Below are positions 38,484 to 48,038 of a stretch of DNA of 64,000 bases, one piece after another (within the stretch, counting starts at the first letter, position 1; each line of letters opens with the position of its first letter). The notes below the pieces were generated by a model. That model made no database searches. It had not been told where the DNA came from and worked only from the letters and a program-made list of their open reading frames with translations. The position numbers were made by a program, and so were the translations under genes. Source of the stretch: Rhodococcus sp040643435 (GTDB taxonomy: Bacteria; Actinomycetota; Actinomycetes; Mycobacteriales; Mycobacteriaceae). Location: the NCBI RefSeq assembly GCF_040643435.1, contig NZ_JBEYUH010000001.1, positions 248,001 through 312,000 on the forward strand, in the 5' to 3' direction.

Positions 38484-38525
38484 GCGAACGACCCTAGCGC
38501 CCGGCAGACGTGGCAGGCTGACGGC

Positions 38526-39242
38526 ATGGACACTTCCTCGGGAGCCCGGACCGTCGGCGCGCGTTCGCGTCTCACGCTCGACGAGGCGGTGGCGACGACC
38601 CGTACCGGCGACATCTGGATCTTCAGAGGTCCGACGCCGGCGGACCGTGCGGTCCGGACGTTGACGAATGCGCCGGTGAATCATGTGGGGATGACGGTGG
38701 CGCTCGCCGACCTGCCGCCGCTGATGTGGCACGCCGAATTGGGCCGGACGCTGCCGGACATGTGGACCGGTCGGCACCAACGCGGCGTCCAGTTGCACGA
38801 TCTGCGTAGTGCGGTGCAGGTCTGGGGGGCGCGTTACGGTCAGCGGGGCTGGTTGCGGCAGATCTCGGTGGCGGTCACACCGCAGCAGGAGGATCAGCTG
38901 CTTCGTACCATCGCGCGGTTGGACGGGACTCCGTTCCCGTCGACGACGAAGCTCACGGGGCGGTGGTTCGCCGGTCGGCTTCCGCGTCGTCGCCGATCCA
39001 CTCTTCCGTCCGGGGGGCTCGAGAGTGCGTACTGCGCGGAAGTCGTCGGGTTGACGATGGAGGAGATGGGGTTGCTGCGGCAACGACACAGGGGGAGCAA
39101 CTGGTACGACCCGGGACGTTTCTGGAGTGGAGATCGGCTTCCGCTCGCGCCGGGCGTGGAGTTCGGCGGTGAGATCGAGGTCGTGCTCGACGAGGCCGAT
39201 CTCGCTGCGGGCCGGGCCACAGGCGCCGCACTCGCGCAGTGA
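38526..39242 (+). CDS. Putative permuted papain-like (YiiX/NlpC-P60 type) hydrolase
   Basis: This 238-residue protein contains GDIWIFRG (residues 28-35), H53 in VNHVGMTVAL, and C170 in SAYCAEVVGLTMEEMGLL. A histidine before the cysteine is the circularly permuted order seen in YiiX/YaeF-type members of the NlpC/P60 superfamily. No signal peptide is seen, so it may be cytoplasmic. The family includes amidases and lipid-active enzymes; the substrate is unknown. oxyR follows on the same strand. Confidence 0.65.
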   Translation: MDTSSGARTVGARSRLTLDEAVATTRTGDIWIFRGPTPADRAVRTLTNAPVNHVGMTVALADLPPLMWHAELGRTLPDMWTGRHQRGVQLHDLRSAVQVWGARYGQRGWLRQISVAVTPQQEDQLLRTIARLDGTPFPSTTKLTGRWFAGRLPRRRRSTLPSGGLESAYCAEVVGLTMEEMGLLRQRHRGSNWYDPGRFWSGDRLPLAPGVEFGGEIEVVLDEADLAAGRATGAALAQ

Positions 39243-39308
39243 GTACTCCTCGCGGAAGTGATGAACACCTCCTCGGTAGTTATGAAAGGTAAAATCGATA
39301 GGTAGCTC

Positions 39309-39314
39309 TACACT
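39309..39314 (+). promoter_or_regulatory. -10 hexamer of leaderless oxyR
   Basis: TACACT lies 7 nt before the GTG at 39322. Two GATAGG copies flank it (near 39296 and 39315) and could be part of an autoregulatory OxyR site. Confidence 0.5.
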
Positions 39315-39321
39315 GATAGGC

Positions 39322-40251
39322 GTGACCGATCAGAGTTACCAGCCCACCCTGTCGCAGCTGCGTGCCTTCGTGGCAGTGGCCACCTACCGCCACTTCGGCA
39401 CGGCCGCAGCGCGCCTCGAGGTCAGCCAGCCGACGCTGTCGCAAGCTCTGGCGGCCCTCGAGAACGGCCTCGGGATCCAACTCATCGAGCGGAGCACCCG
39501 GCGCGTACTCGTGACCCCTTCGGGAGCGCGCCTGCTTCCTTACGCAGAGGTGGTGCTCGACGCCGCCGACGGCTTCGTCGACGCGGCGGCGGGCGTGTCG
39601 GACGGATTGTCGGGTCCGTTGCGCGTGGGGTTGATTCCCACCGTCGCGCCGTACGTGCTTCCCGAAGTGCTGCCTGCGCTCGACGAGACGATGCCGACGC
39701 TGGCGCTGCAGGTCGTCGAGGATCAGACGGCCCGGCTGATCGATGCGTTACGTGCCGGAACCCTGGACGTAGCTGTGCTCGCCTTGCCCACCGACGTGTC
39801 GGGGTTGATCGAAGTTCCTTTGTACGAAGAAGATTTCGTTCTCGTCCTCCCGGCCGGACACGAGTTGGCCGGGCGCACGGACATGACGGTCTCGACGCTC
39901 GGTGATGCCCGGTTGCTGCTTCTCGACGAGGGGCATTGCCTACGGGACCAGACACTCGATCTGTGCCGGTCCGCCGACGCGCGGCCCGCGCTCGGCGACA
40001 CTCGCGCGACCTCTCTGTCCACTGTGGTGCGTTGCGTGGCAGGGAGATTGGGGGTCACGCTCGTTCCCGCCTCCGCCGTCGCCGTCGAAACCGCACGAGG
40101 CGACCTCGATGTCGCGCACTTCGCGCATCCGGCACCGGGCCGCCGGATCGGTCTGGTGTTCCGCTCGTCGTCACCTCGCGGCGTGGACTATCACATCCTC
40201 GCGGAGACTATCCGCGGTTGCGTCCCCCCGGCCTGCCGGCCGGTCTCCTGA
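39322..40251 (+). CDS. oxyR: Hydrogen-peroxide regulator OxyR
   Basis: This 309-residue LysR-type regulator has an N-terminal HTH (residues 8-66). The two redox cysteines C206 and C215 in GHCLRDQTLDLC have the same spacing as E. coli C199 and C208, which marks it as OxyR. It senses peroxide by disulfide formation. In many actinobacteria oxyR is next to ahpCD or katG; neither is here. Placement near hrpA matches C. glutamicum. The start is a GTG, leaderless by its -10 box. Confidence 0.92.
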   Translation: MTDQSYQPTLSQLRAFVAVATYRHFGTAAARLEVSQPTLSQALAALENGLGIQLIERSTRRVLVTPSGARLLPYAEVVLDAADGFVDAAAGVSDGLSGPLRVGLIPTVAPYVLPEVLPALDETMPTLALQVVEDQTARLIDALRAGTLDVAVLALPTDVSGLIEVPLYEEDFVLVLPAGHELAGRTDMTVSTLGDARLLLLDEGHCLRDQTLDLCRSADARPALGDTRATSLSTVVRCVAGRLGVTLVPASAVAVETARGDLDVAHFAHPAPGRRIGLVFRSSSPRGVDYHILAETIRGCVPPACRPVS

Positions 40252-40261
40252 CGGTCCGAGC

Positions 40262-41014
40262 TCACCGGCGCCCGCGCCGCGGCCGACCGGTTCGCTTCGG
40301 GCCGCCTCGACGGGCGGTCCCCCCTTCCGGTGTCCGCTTCTTCGGAGCCGAACCTTTTCGTTCCCCGCGCCGTGAGGCGCTTCCGGCCTCGGGGTCGGAT
40401 TCCTCGCGACGTCCCCGCGAACTGTTCGCCGTCCGTCCTCGAACGATGCCGACGAACTCGTCGACCAGTTCGGTCGTCCGGTCGGCGATCCAGACGAGAC
40501 CCACCTGGGAAGCCGGTGCGTCGACGACGGGCCGATAGGTCAGGTCCCGTCGGTGATGCAGGCGTGCGAGCGATTGCGGGGTGACGAGTATGCCCACCTC
40601 CGACGCGACGTGGGACACGGCCTGCTCGGTGGTTTCGGGACGTTCGAAGGCGGCCTCGCCGGGCAACGCGGCCCAATCCAGAACGTCGTCGAGAGGATGC
40701 AGGACCGTCTCGTCGGCGAGATCGGCGACGGACACCTCGTCCACCGCCGCGATCGCATGTTCCTTGGGCACCACCACGACGGAGACCTCGGTGTAGAGCG
40801 GGATCACCGACAGGCCGTCCCGCTGCAGCGGCAGGCGAAGCAGCGCGATATCGGCTGCATCCTCCCGCAGCGGATCCGCCCCGGCCGTCGGCTCGACGGC
40901 AACCAGTTCGATCGGTACTTCCGGCATCCGCTCGTTCCACACCCGCACCCACTTCGCGGGGGTTACTCCCGGAACGTAGGCCAGGCGGAAGGGCTGCACG
41001 GTCGGTTCGCTCAC
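40262..41014 (-). CDS. LysR-type effector domain protein lacking an HTH
   Basis: This 250-residue protein matches only the substrate-binding half of LysR regulators (FRLAYVPGVTPAKWVRVW... IALLRLPLQRDGLSVIPLY... GILVTPQSLARL). No DNA-binding HTH precedes it. The last ~50 residues are Arg/Lys/Gly-rich and disordered (SRGRREESDPEAG... RTGRPRRGRR). It is convergent with oxyR with 10 nt between stops. It may be a ligand-binding or RNA/DNA-binding adaptor; function is unknown. Confidence 0.75.
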   Translation of the reverse strand: MSEPTVQPFRLAYVPGVTPAKWVRVWNERMPEVPIELVAVEPTAGADPLREDAADIALLRLPLQRDGLSVIPLYTEVSVVVVPKEHAIAAVDEVSVADLADETVLHPLDDVLDWAALPGEAAFERPETTEQAVSHVASEVGILVTPQSLARLHHRRDLTYRPVVDAPASQVGLVWIADRTTELVDEFVGIVRGRTANSSRGRREESDPEAGSASRRGERKGSAPKKRTPEGGTARRGGPKRTGRPRRGRR

Positions 41015-41056
41015 CGAGCCAGGCTACCGCCCCTGATGCTCCGGCCCTGCAGCGAA

Positions 41057-43561
41057 TCAGCCCTCGACGATCTCGAACTCGTCGAAGACCACTTCACCCG
41101 CCGCATCGGACTCTGCGAGATTCACCTCGCCGACCAGCGCCCAGCCGTGGTCGCCCTGGGGGTCGTGCAGAGTCTGCCGTACCCGCCACAGTTCCGGCCC
41201 GGTCTCGACGGAGAACAGCATCGGGCCACGCGCATCGGGACCGGTGCCGATCTCGTCGTACTCCTCGAAGTACAGCTCGAGCAGGTCCTCCCAGTCCTCG
41301 GCTTCGAGCCCGTCCCCGAGCGTGGCGAGCTCGTCCCAGCGTCTGCGTGCGGCGAGTTCGACCCGCTTGAACATCGCATTGCGGACCATGACGCGAAATG
41401 CGCGCTCGTTGGCGGACAGGGGACGCGGGGTATCGGTGCCGAAGGCGATCTGCTGCCCGTCGGCTTCGGCGCCGGGTTGGGTCAACGATTCCCATTCGTC
41501 GAGCAGGGACGAGTCGACCTGCCGGATGAGTTCCCCGAGCCATTCGGTGATGTCGTCGAGTTCCTCGGTCCGGGCGACATCCGGCACCGTCTGCCGCAGG
41601 GCCCGGTAGGCATCCGCGAGATACCGCAGGACGAGCCCCTCGGAGCGGGCGAGCCCGTAGTGCGAGACGAGCTCGGAGAAGGTCATGGCGCGTTCGATCA
41701 TGTCGCGCACCACAGATTTCGGCGAGAGCGGAAACTCCGACACCCAGGGGTGTCCAGAGCGATAGGTCTCGAAGGCCGGTTCGAGGATGTCGACGAGCGG
41801 CTTGGGCCAGGTGATCTCCTCGAGCAGTTCCATGCGCTCGTCGTACTCGATACCGTCGGCCTTCATCTGCGCGACAGCCTCTCCTCGCGCGGCATGCTGC
41901 TGCGCCATGAGCACCTGTCGCGGATCGTCGAGCGTCGACTCGATCACCGACACCACATCGAGGGCGTAGCCGGGTGAGTCGATGTCGAGGAGTTCGATCG
42001 CGGCGAGCGCGAACGGCGACAACGGCTGGTTCAACGCGAAGTCGCGTTGCAGGTCGACCGTGAGCCGGGCGGTGCGGCCGAACTCGTCCGGTTCGTCGAG
42101 TTGTTGCACGACACCGGCCTGCAACAGGCCCCGATACAGCGAGATCGCCTTGAGGATGTGCTTCCGCTGCGCAGGCCGCGGTTCGTGGTTGTCCTCGAGC
42201 AGATGTCGCATCGCGTCGAAACAGTTGCCGGGCCGGGCGATGACGTTGAGCAGCATCGAATTGCTCACCGAGAAGCGCGACTGCAACGGTTCGGGAGAGG
42301 CCGCGATCAGTTTCTCGAAGGTCCCCTCACCCCACGACACGAAGCCCTCGGGAGGTTTCTTGCGCTGCACCTTCCGGCGCTTCTTCGGGTCGTCTCCGGC
42401 CTTGGCCAGAGCTCGTACGTTCTCGATCTCGTGCTCGGGAGCCTGCACGACCACGGTGCCCATCGTGTCGAATCCGGCGCGCCCCGCTCGCCCCGCGATC
42501 TGGTGGAACTCGCGGGCCTTGAGCTGACGGGTCCGGGTTCCGTCGAACTTCGTGAGTCCGGTGAGCAGCACGGTGCGGATGGGAACGTTGATCCCGACTC
42601 CGAGCGTGTCGGTTCCGCAGATCACCTTCAGCAATCCGTCCTGGGCGAGCTTCTCGATCAGGCGGCGGTATTTGGGCAGCATGCCCGCGTGGTGGACGCC
42701 GATGCCGTGCCGGACGAGGCGCGAGAGAGTCTTCCCGAATCCGGTCGAGAACCGGAAACCGCCCAGGGCGGAGGCGATGGCTTCCTTCTCCGCCTTCGTG
42801 CACATGTTCACGCTGGTGAGTGCTTGGGCGCGCTCGAGAGCCGCTGCCTGGGTGAAATGCACGACGTAGACCGGTGCCTGGTGGGTGGTGACGAGCTCTT
42901 CGATGGCCTCCCCGATCGGGGACTGCGAATAGGAGAACGTCAACGGAACCGGACGTTCGGAACCGGAGACCTCCACGGTGGGCCGGCCGGTGCGACGGGT
43001 GAGGTCCTTCTGCAGGAAGGACACGTCGCCGAGAGTGGCCGACATGAGCAGGAACTGGGCGTGCGGCAGTTCGATCAGCGGCACCTGCCAGGCCCAGCCC
43101 CGGTCGGGTTCGGAGTAGAAGTGGAATTCGTCCATCACCACCTGCCCGATGTCCGACTCCGCGCCCTCGCGGAGGGCGAGGTTCGCGACGATTTCCGCGG
43201 TGGCGCAGATGATCGGTGCACCCGAGTTGACCGACGCGTCACCGGTCATCATGCCGACCTTGGCGGCCCCGAAGACGTCGCACAGGGCGAAGAACTTCTC
43301 GCTGACGAGCGCTTTGATCGGCGCTGTATAGAAGGTTCGCTTGCCGGAGGCGAGGGCGAAGAAGTGCGCACCGAGGGCCACCATCGACTTTCCGGAGCCG
43401 GTGGGTGTGGCAAGGATGACGTTGGAGCCGGCCACGAGTTCCATGAGTGCTTCTTCCTGGGCCGGATAGAGTGTGATACCCCGATCCGTCGTCCAGGTGG
43501 TGAACGCGTCGAACAGTGCGTCGTCGTCGACGGGGTCGGGTATCAGGTCCGGAAGCAGCAC
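41057..43561 (-). CDS. DEAD/DEAH helicase with DUF3516 C-terminus
   Basis: This 834-residue superfamily 2 helicase has Walker A TPTGSGKS at residues 52-59, a DEFH box, SAT motif III and HQIAGRAGRAG as motif VI. The arrangement resembles Ski2-like enzymes. The C-terminal part matches the DUF3516 region found in actinobacterial members, such as the C. glutamicum gene in the same neighbourhood. It probably acts on RNA. It is next to the alpha/beta hydrolase gene, 41 nt away. Confidence 0.85.
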   Translation of the reverse strand: MLLPDLIPDPVDDDALFDAFTTWTTDRGITLYPAQEEALMELVAGSNVILATPTGSGKSMVALGAHFFALASGKRTFYTAPIKALVSEKFFALCDVFGAAKVGMMTGDASVNSGAPIICATAEIVANLALREGAESDIGQVVMDEFHFYSEPDRGWAWQVPLIELPHAQFLLMSATLGDVSFLQKDLTRRTGRPTVEVSGSERPVPLTFSYSQSPIGEAIEELVTTHQAPVYVVHFTQAAALERAQALTSVNMCTKAEKEAIASALGGFRFSTGFGKTLSRLVRHGIGVHHAGMLPKYRRLIEKLAQDGLLKVICGTDTLGVGINVPIRTVLLTGLTKFDGTRTRQLKAREFHQIAGRAGRAGFDTMGTVVVQAPEHEIENVRALAKAGDDPKKRRKVQRKKPPEGFVSWGEGTFEKLIAASPEPLQSRFSVSNSMLLNVIARPGNCFDAMRHLLEDNHEPRPAQRKHILKAISLYRGLLQAGVVQQLDEPDEFGRTARLTVDLQRDFALNQPLSPFALAAIELLDIDSPGYALDVVSVIESTLDDPRQVLMAQQHAARGEAVAQMKADGIEYDERMELLEEITWPKPLVDILEPAFETYRSGHPWVSEFPLSPKSVVRDMIERAMTFSELVSHYGLARSEGLVLRYLADAYRALRQTVPDVARTEELDDITEWLGELIRQVDSSLLDEWESLTQPGAEADGQQIAFGTDTPRPLSANERAFRVMVRNAMFKRVELAARRRWDELATLGDGLEAEDWEDLLELYFEEYDEIGTGPDARGPMLFSVETGPELWRVRQTLHDPQGDHGWALVGEVNLAESDAAGEVVFDEFEIVEG

Positions 43562-43602
43562 TTCTCCAGGCTAGTCGGCCGCTGTGCGACCGCCCGCGCC
43601 GG

Positions 43603-44640
43603 TCACGTGGCGCTGCGTTCGTCGGAACCCATCGCGCCCAACACGGCCATGCGGGTCTCCGGGCCACCGGTGATCTGCGATTCGCTCACGCCGGACATGA
43701 GCAGTCTTCTCCAGCGGTCCTCGTCGAATTCGAGTGGAGCGGTGGTCTCGAGGAAGTTCTCGACCACCTGCAGGAATCGGAGCGGGTCGTCGCGGAACGG
43801 GAAATGGCCTGCGCCCCGGAAGATCTCGAGGCGCGAGCCCGGCATGGCCGAATGGGCGAGATAGCCGTGCGCGATCGGAATAACGCTGTCGTGATCACCC
43901 CAGATCAACTGAACGGGCAGATTCTCCGTCAGGTAGCAGCGGTCGAGCATGGTCACGACCTGCCCACGCCAGTCCACCACGGCCCGCAGGGTGCGCAGAT
44001 ACGCCTCGTAGGCCGTGGGATCCGGCAGATTTCCCAGCACGCGGACCAGATCCGAGGTGTCGTGAAGCAATGCGCCCGGCCGCAGCGGAGACGCGTTGAC
44101 CCGGTTCAGCACGACCCCCGCGGCACGGAGGGCCGGCATCGCTCCGGGAAGTCGCAGGATCCTGAGAGCCTCGCTGATGATCGGCACCGAGATCAGGCGC
44201 AGTGCCGGGTGGACCTCCTTGGTGACCCCTCCCGACGCGACGAGCACCAGACGGTCGACCATACGGGGGAACTGATAGGCGAACTGCATGGCCACGCCGC
44301 CGCCGAGCGAATGACCGATCACGGTGACCGACTCGACTCCCAGGACCGACAGGAGATCGCGCATGCCGTTCGCGTAGGCCGCGACCGAGTAGTCGGCGCG
44401 CGGCTTGTCGGACCGGCCGTGACCGAGCAGGTCGGGCGCGATCACGGTGTACTTCTCCGCCAGGTGCGGGATGACGTCCTGCCAGGTCGAGGAGTCGTCA
44501 CCGATGCCGTGGACGAGCAAGAGGGCAGGACCGCTGCCGGCCAGGCGGAAAGCGCGTCGGTAGCCGTGGATGGTGCGGAATACGATCCGGGGTTCGTTGT
44601 CCGGAACCGGGCGAAGCGTCCGGGCGCGCGGTGGAACCAT
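43603..44640 (-). CDS. Alpha/beta hydrolase (Rv2715-like)
   Basis: This 345-residue hydrolase has the oxyanion HGIGDDSSTW, nucleophile S111 in GHSLGGG, an acid in LIWGDHDSVIP and His in GAGHFPFRDDP. It could be an esterase, lipase or epoxide hydrolase. M. tuberculosis Rv2715 has the same location between the PAC2 gene and the lexA region. The frame is open to 44784, but the ATG at 44640 has an AGGAG site 7 nt upstream. Confidence 0.88.
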   Translation of the reverse strand: MVPPRARTLRPVPDNEPRIVFRTIHGYRRAFRLAGSGPALLLVHGIGDDSSTWQDVIPHLAEKYTVIAPDLLGHGRSDKPRADYSVAAYANGMRDLLSVLGVESVTVIGHSLGGGVAMQFAYQFPRMVDRLVLVASGGVTKEVHPALRLISVPIISEALRILRLPGAMPALRAAGVVLNRVNASPLRPGALLHDTSDLVRVLGNLPDPTAYEAYLRTLRAVVDWRGQVVTMLDRCYLTENLPVQLIWGDHDSVIPIAHGYLAHSAMPGSRLEIFRGAGHFPFRDDPLRFLQVVENFLETTAPLEFDEDRWRRLLMSGVSESQITGGPETRMAVLGAMGSDERSAT

Positions 44641-44811
44641 GAGCGTCTCCTGCGACGTCGGTGAGCGCGTGGCGGTAGCCGGTCGCTCCGGCCTTCGGGC
44701 AAGGCCGGATAAACTACCACTCTTGCATGTCGCCGAAGCGTACCGCCTGTATGTGACGTCGACAACGACGATTGTGACGTTCATGAAACATCCGGCGGGC
44801 CCGTTGGGGGC

Positions 44812-45834
44812 TCAGCGCGGTGCGGAGTCGTCTCCCTCGTCCGTGTCGAATCCGCCCGGTCGCTCGTCGCCGGGATTGCTGTCGCCCGGCTCCGGAAGAT
44901 CGTCGTCGGTATCGGTGCCGCGCCGGTCGTACTCGGCGAGGAAGCGTTCGAACTCCGCTCCGATCTCCTCGCCGGTCGGCAGACTCTCGTCGGAGGGCAG
45001 GGGAGAGGTCTGTTGTTCCTGGGCGGCCACGTAGCTGTCGTACTGCCGTTCGAGCGCGTGCACCACCCCGAGGACCTCTGCGTTGTCCTCGATGTGCTCG
45101 TCGATCTGCTCGCGGACGCGGGCGGCGGCCTCACCGAGCGCCCGCAACGGGAGGTCGAGTCCACCGACCTCGGCGAGATTCGTCAGCAATGTCTCCGCAG
45201 CCGCCGGATAGTCGGTCTGAGCGAGGTAGTGCGGGACGTGCACCGAGAAGCCCACCGACTCGTGCCCGTGCTGCCCCATCCGGTATTCGAGCAGGGACGA
45301 CACCCCGGCGGGAACCTGCAGTTCGCCCGACCAGCGGTGGTGCCCCGCGATCAGGTCCTTGTTCGTCGAGTGCGCGGTGACGGCCAGCGGCCGGGTGTGT
45401 GGGATTGCCATGGGGATGGCATTGAGACCGATCGTCCGGCGCACGCCGAACTGCTCGGCGAGCAACCGGACCGCGGTGATGAAACGCTCCCATCTCAGAT
45501 CCGGTTCGGCGCCCGCGAGCAACAGGAAAGGAGTGCCCGCTTCGTCGATGAGCGCGTACAGATTCAGTTCGGGCTCCGCATAGTCCGAGAAATGGTCGGC
45601 CTTGAACGTCATGAGAGGACGCCGCGACCGGTAGTCGATCAACTCGTCGACGGCGAACGACGCCACAAGCTCGGTCTCGAGGTTCTCGCGCAGGTGCGTG
45701 GTCGCCAGGCGCACCGCGTGACCTGCGTCGGCGAACCCTTCGAGACCGTGCACGAGCACCGGTCCCTCGCCGTCCGGCGAGGTGAGCTGAGGAGCGGGGA
45801 ACTCCAACTCGTACATTCGGGACTGCTCGTCCAT
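44812..45834 (-). CDS. PAC2 family protein (Rv2714-like)
   Basis: This 340-residue protein belongs to the PAC2 (proteasome assembly chaperone-like) family. The conserved GPVLVHGLEGFADAGHAVRLA segment lies near residues 23-45 and RTIGLNAIPMAIPHTRP near 150. The C-terminus is acidic and disordered. Function in bacteria is unknown. The ATG at 45834 is chosen by homology; the frame extends further upstream. Confidence 0.85.
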   Translation of the reverse strand: MDEQSRMYELEFPAPQLTSPDGEGPVLVHGLEGFADAGHAVRLATTHLRENLETELVASFAVDELIDYRSRRPLMTFKADHFSDYAEPELNLYALIDEAGTPFLLLAGAEPDLRWERFITAVRLLAEQFGVRRTIGLNAIPMAIPHTRPLAVTAHSTNKDLIAGHHRWSGELQVPAGVSSLLEYRMGQHGHESVGFSVHVPHYLAQTDYPAAAETLLTNLAEVGGLDLPLRALGEAAARVREQIDEHIEDNAEVLGVVHALERQYDSYVAAQEQQTSPLPSDESLPTGEEIGAEFERFLAEYDRRGTDTDDDLPEPGDSNPGDERPGGFDTDEGDDSAPR

Positions 45835-45979
45835 CTGCGAACCACTCCGATCACGCTTCGACTCGGCATCTCCGCCGGGGCCACCCGACGTGGCATGGTG
45901 GTGTTCGAGTCTAATTGACGCCACGACGGCCGAATCCGGGTGCACACCGTGCCGACGTCGACGACCAACGGAGGTGCGG

Positions 45980-46714
45980 GTGACCCGACGTGAAGCTCGT
46001 CCGGGCCGCCGTACACGGGCGGGTCGGTGCGTGGTGGTCATTGCGTGTCTGGTGTTCGCACCCGCCTGTTCGAGCACCGTCTCCGGTGACCCCCGGCCGG
46101 CCTCGGCGCCGGCAGCGACGACGTCCGCTGCCGGGCCGGCGAGCCGACCACCGGTGGAACTACTGCTCCCGCCGGAGCGGCTGCCCGCGCAGTACGTCGC
46201 GGTGGTCCTCCCGCCGGAGGCGGTAGCGCAGGCCGCGCCCGACCTGACCGGTATCCATCCCGGCTCGAAAGTGGACCCGGGCGGCTGCCTGCCACCGGCC
46301 CAGGACTACGGTTCCGGCGGAACGGCCATGGTGGTCGGCACGAACAACCGGAGTCGTGCCACGATCAGCGTCGAGGTCGCCCGGTCGGCACAGACCCTCG
46401 CCGATTATCGGACGTACCTGACGGAATGCTCGCGTGTGGAAGCCACCGTGCGTGGGGTCACCTCCACCGTGGAGACCGTCCTCGAGGACGATCCCGCCCC
46501 ACCCGTCGGCGCCGCCGAGACGCTGGCCCTGACCCGGACGGTCCGTTCCGGACAGGGGCCGGGGAGCGTGACCCAATCGATGACCACGCGCGTCGCGCAG
46601 ATCGAGGATGTGCGTGTGACGGTCACCTACATGTCCTTCGATTCGGCACCTCCCGATGCCGCGAACCTGGACCGTGTGTTCCGGGAGGCCGTCGAGTACG
46701 CCGCACAGCCCTGA
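45980..46714 (+). CDS. Putative secreted lipoprotein (DUF5642-like)
   Basis: This 244-residue protein has a basic start, a hydrophobic stretch and ACSSTVSGD, a pattern seen in mycobacterial lipoproteins, although the lipobox is weak. A Pro/Ala-rich linker precedes a globular domain with two cysteines (GGCLPPAQDYG and LTECSRVEA) that may form a disulfide. It resembles DUF5642/PknH-sensor-like extracellular domains. GGAGG precedes the GTG at 45980. Confidence 0.65.
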   Translation: MTRREARPGRRTRAGRCVVVIACLVFAPACSSTVSGDPRPASAPAATTSAAGPASRPPVELLLPPERLPAQYVAVVLPPEAVAQAAPDLTGIHPGSKVDPGGCLPPAQDYGSGGTAMVVGTNNRSRATISVEVARSAQTLADYRTYLTECSRVEATVRGVTSTVETVLEDDPAPPVGAAETLALTRTVRSGQGPGSVTQSMTTRVAQIEDVRVTVTYMSFDSAPPDAANLDRVFREAVEYAAQP

Positions 46715-46881
46715 CGGGCGGTGGGGCAGCTTAACAGCGCGCTCCGACTTGCGTGGTCGGCCGTGTGGGTTTCCGGTCTCCCGCGGCAGGTTTGTCCACA
46801 CGCCGTGGGTTCATCCCCAGATGACCGTGGATCCCCGTCGTGACCGGCTTCGAGGTCCGAGTCGTAGACCACGGTGCGAGC

Positions 46882-48018
46882 ATGACAACTTCCACACCCT
46901 CTTCCTCGCATCCACTCCGTCTCGGCGATGTCGGTGAGGTGATCGCTGCACTGCCCGCGCTGATGGGATTCCCGCCGGCGCACTCGATCGTCGTGATGTG
47001 TCTGACGCCGACCGGCGACGCCCCGACCAGGCCCGGTGGGAAGGTGGCGACGATCGGTGCGGTGATGCGACACGACCTCGTCCTGCCGCGGGCGGGGGAA
47101 CCGGTACCCGAACTCATGCGGGCGGCGTTCCGGCGGTTCTGTGCCGTAGGTGCTCGTGAGGGTGCCGAATCCGTGGTGGCCGTTCTCGTGGACGAAAGCC
47201 TCACGGATCGGGACGATCCGGCCGTTGCCGAGGTGTGCAGGCTCGTCGACGATTTCGCCGATCATCTCGACGCCGTCGGAATCGAACTGGCGGGTGTCTA
47301 CGCACTTCCCGAGATATCCGGGGGAGCAACCTGGTTCGTTCCCGGCCAGGAATTCTCCGGCAGTGTGGCCGACCCCGGGTCCTCGGTGGTCGCTGCGGCA
47401 CGGGTGTTCGAAGGAAGCCCGATCCGCGCTTCCCGCAGGGAACTCGAGGCGCTGCTCGCCCCGTACCCGCCCGCGGTGCGGCAGGAGGTCGCGCGTTGCA
47501 TCGACGAAGTCGTCGAAACGCGCGACCGCGAGTACGAGCGCTGCGCCCGGGACGGTGGTGGCGAACGCGCCGATCGTCTCGAACTCGAGACGGTGCTCGC
47601 GCACATCGAGGCCTACGCGGAGGGGGCCGATCCGACCGCCTCCGATTTCGCCGAACTCGCGGTGCTGCTCGCCAACCGGACGGTCCGGGACGCGGTCATG
47701 GGGCTCGCCACCGGTCCGCTCGCGCGGTCGGCAGAGCGCCTGTGGGCCGAACTCGCGCGAGCACTGCCCGATCCCGAACGCGCCGACGCCGCAGCTCTCG
47801 TCGGTTTCGGTGCCTATGTGCGGGGAGACGGCCCACTCGCGGGTGTCGCGCTCGCTGCGGCCCTCGAATCCGATCCCCGCCACAGACTTTCGGATCTCCT
47901 CGACCAAGCGTTGCAGGCAGGCCTGCGGCCGGAGGCGATCCGCGGGCTCGCCGAGACGGGCCACGAGATCGCGGTCCGGTTGGGGCTGGTGCTACCGCGT
48001 GGCGACGAGCAGTCCTGA
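46882..48018 (+). CDS. DUF4192 family protein
   Basis: This 378-residue protein shows the DUF4192 pattern: LRLGDVGEVIAALPALMGFPPAHSIVVMCL at the start, and RTVRDAVMGLATGPLARSAERLWAELARALPDPERADAAALVGFGAYVRGDGPLAGVAL near the end. The family is actinobacterial and uncharacterised. I chose the ATG at 46882; a GTG at 46840 would add 14 residues. It converges on galE. Confidence 0.78.
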   Translation: MTTSTPSSSHPLRLGDVGEVIAALPALMGFPPAHSIVVMCLTPTGDAPTRPGGKVATIGAVMRHDLVLPRAGEPVPELMRAAFRRFCAVGAREGAESVVAVLVDESLTDRDDPAVAEVCRLVDDFADHLDAVGIELAGVYALPEISGGATWFVPGQEFSGSVADPGSSVVAAARVFEGSPIRASRRELEALLAPYPPAVRQEVARCIDEVVETRDREYERCARDGGGERADRLELETVLAHIEAYAEGADPTASDFAELAVLLANRTVRDAVMGLATGPLARSAERLWAELARALPDPERADAAALVGFGAYVRGDGPLAGVALAAALESDPRHRLSDLLDQALQAGLRPEAIRGLAETGHEIAVRLGLVLPRGDEQS

Positions 48019-48038
48019 CACCGAGTTGCGAAACGCGC

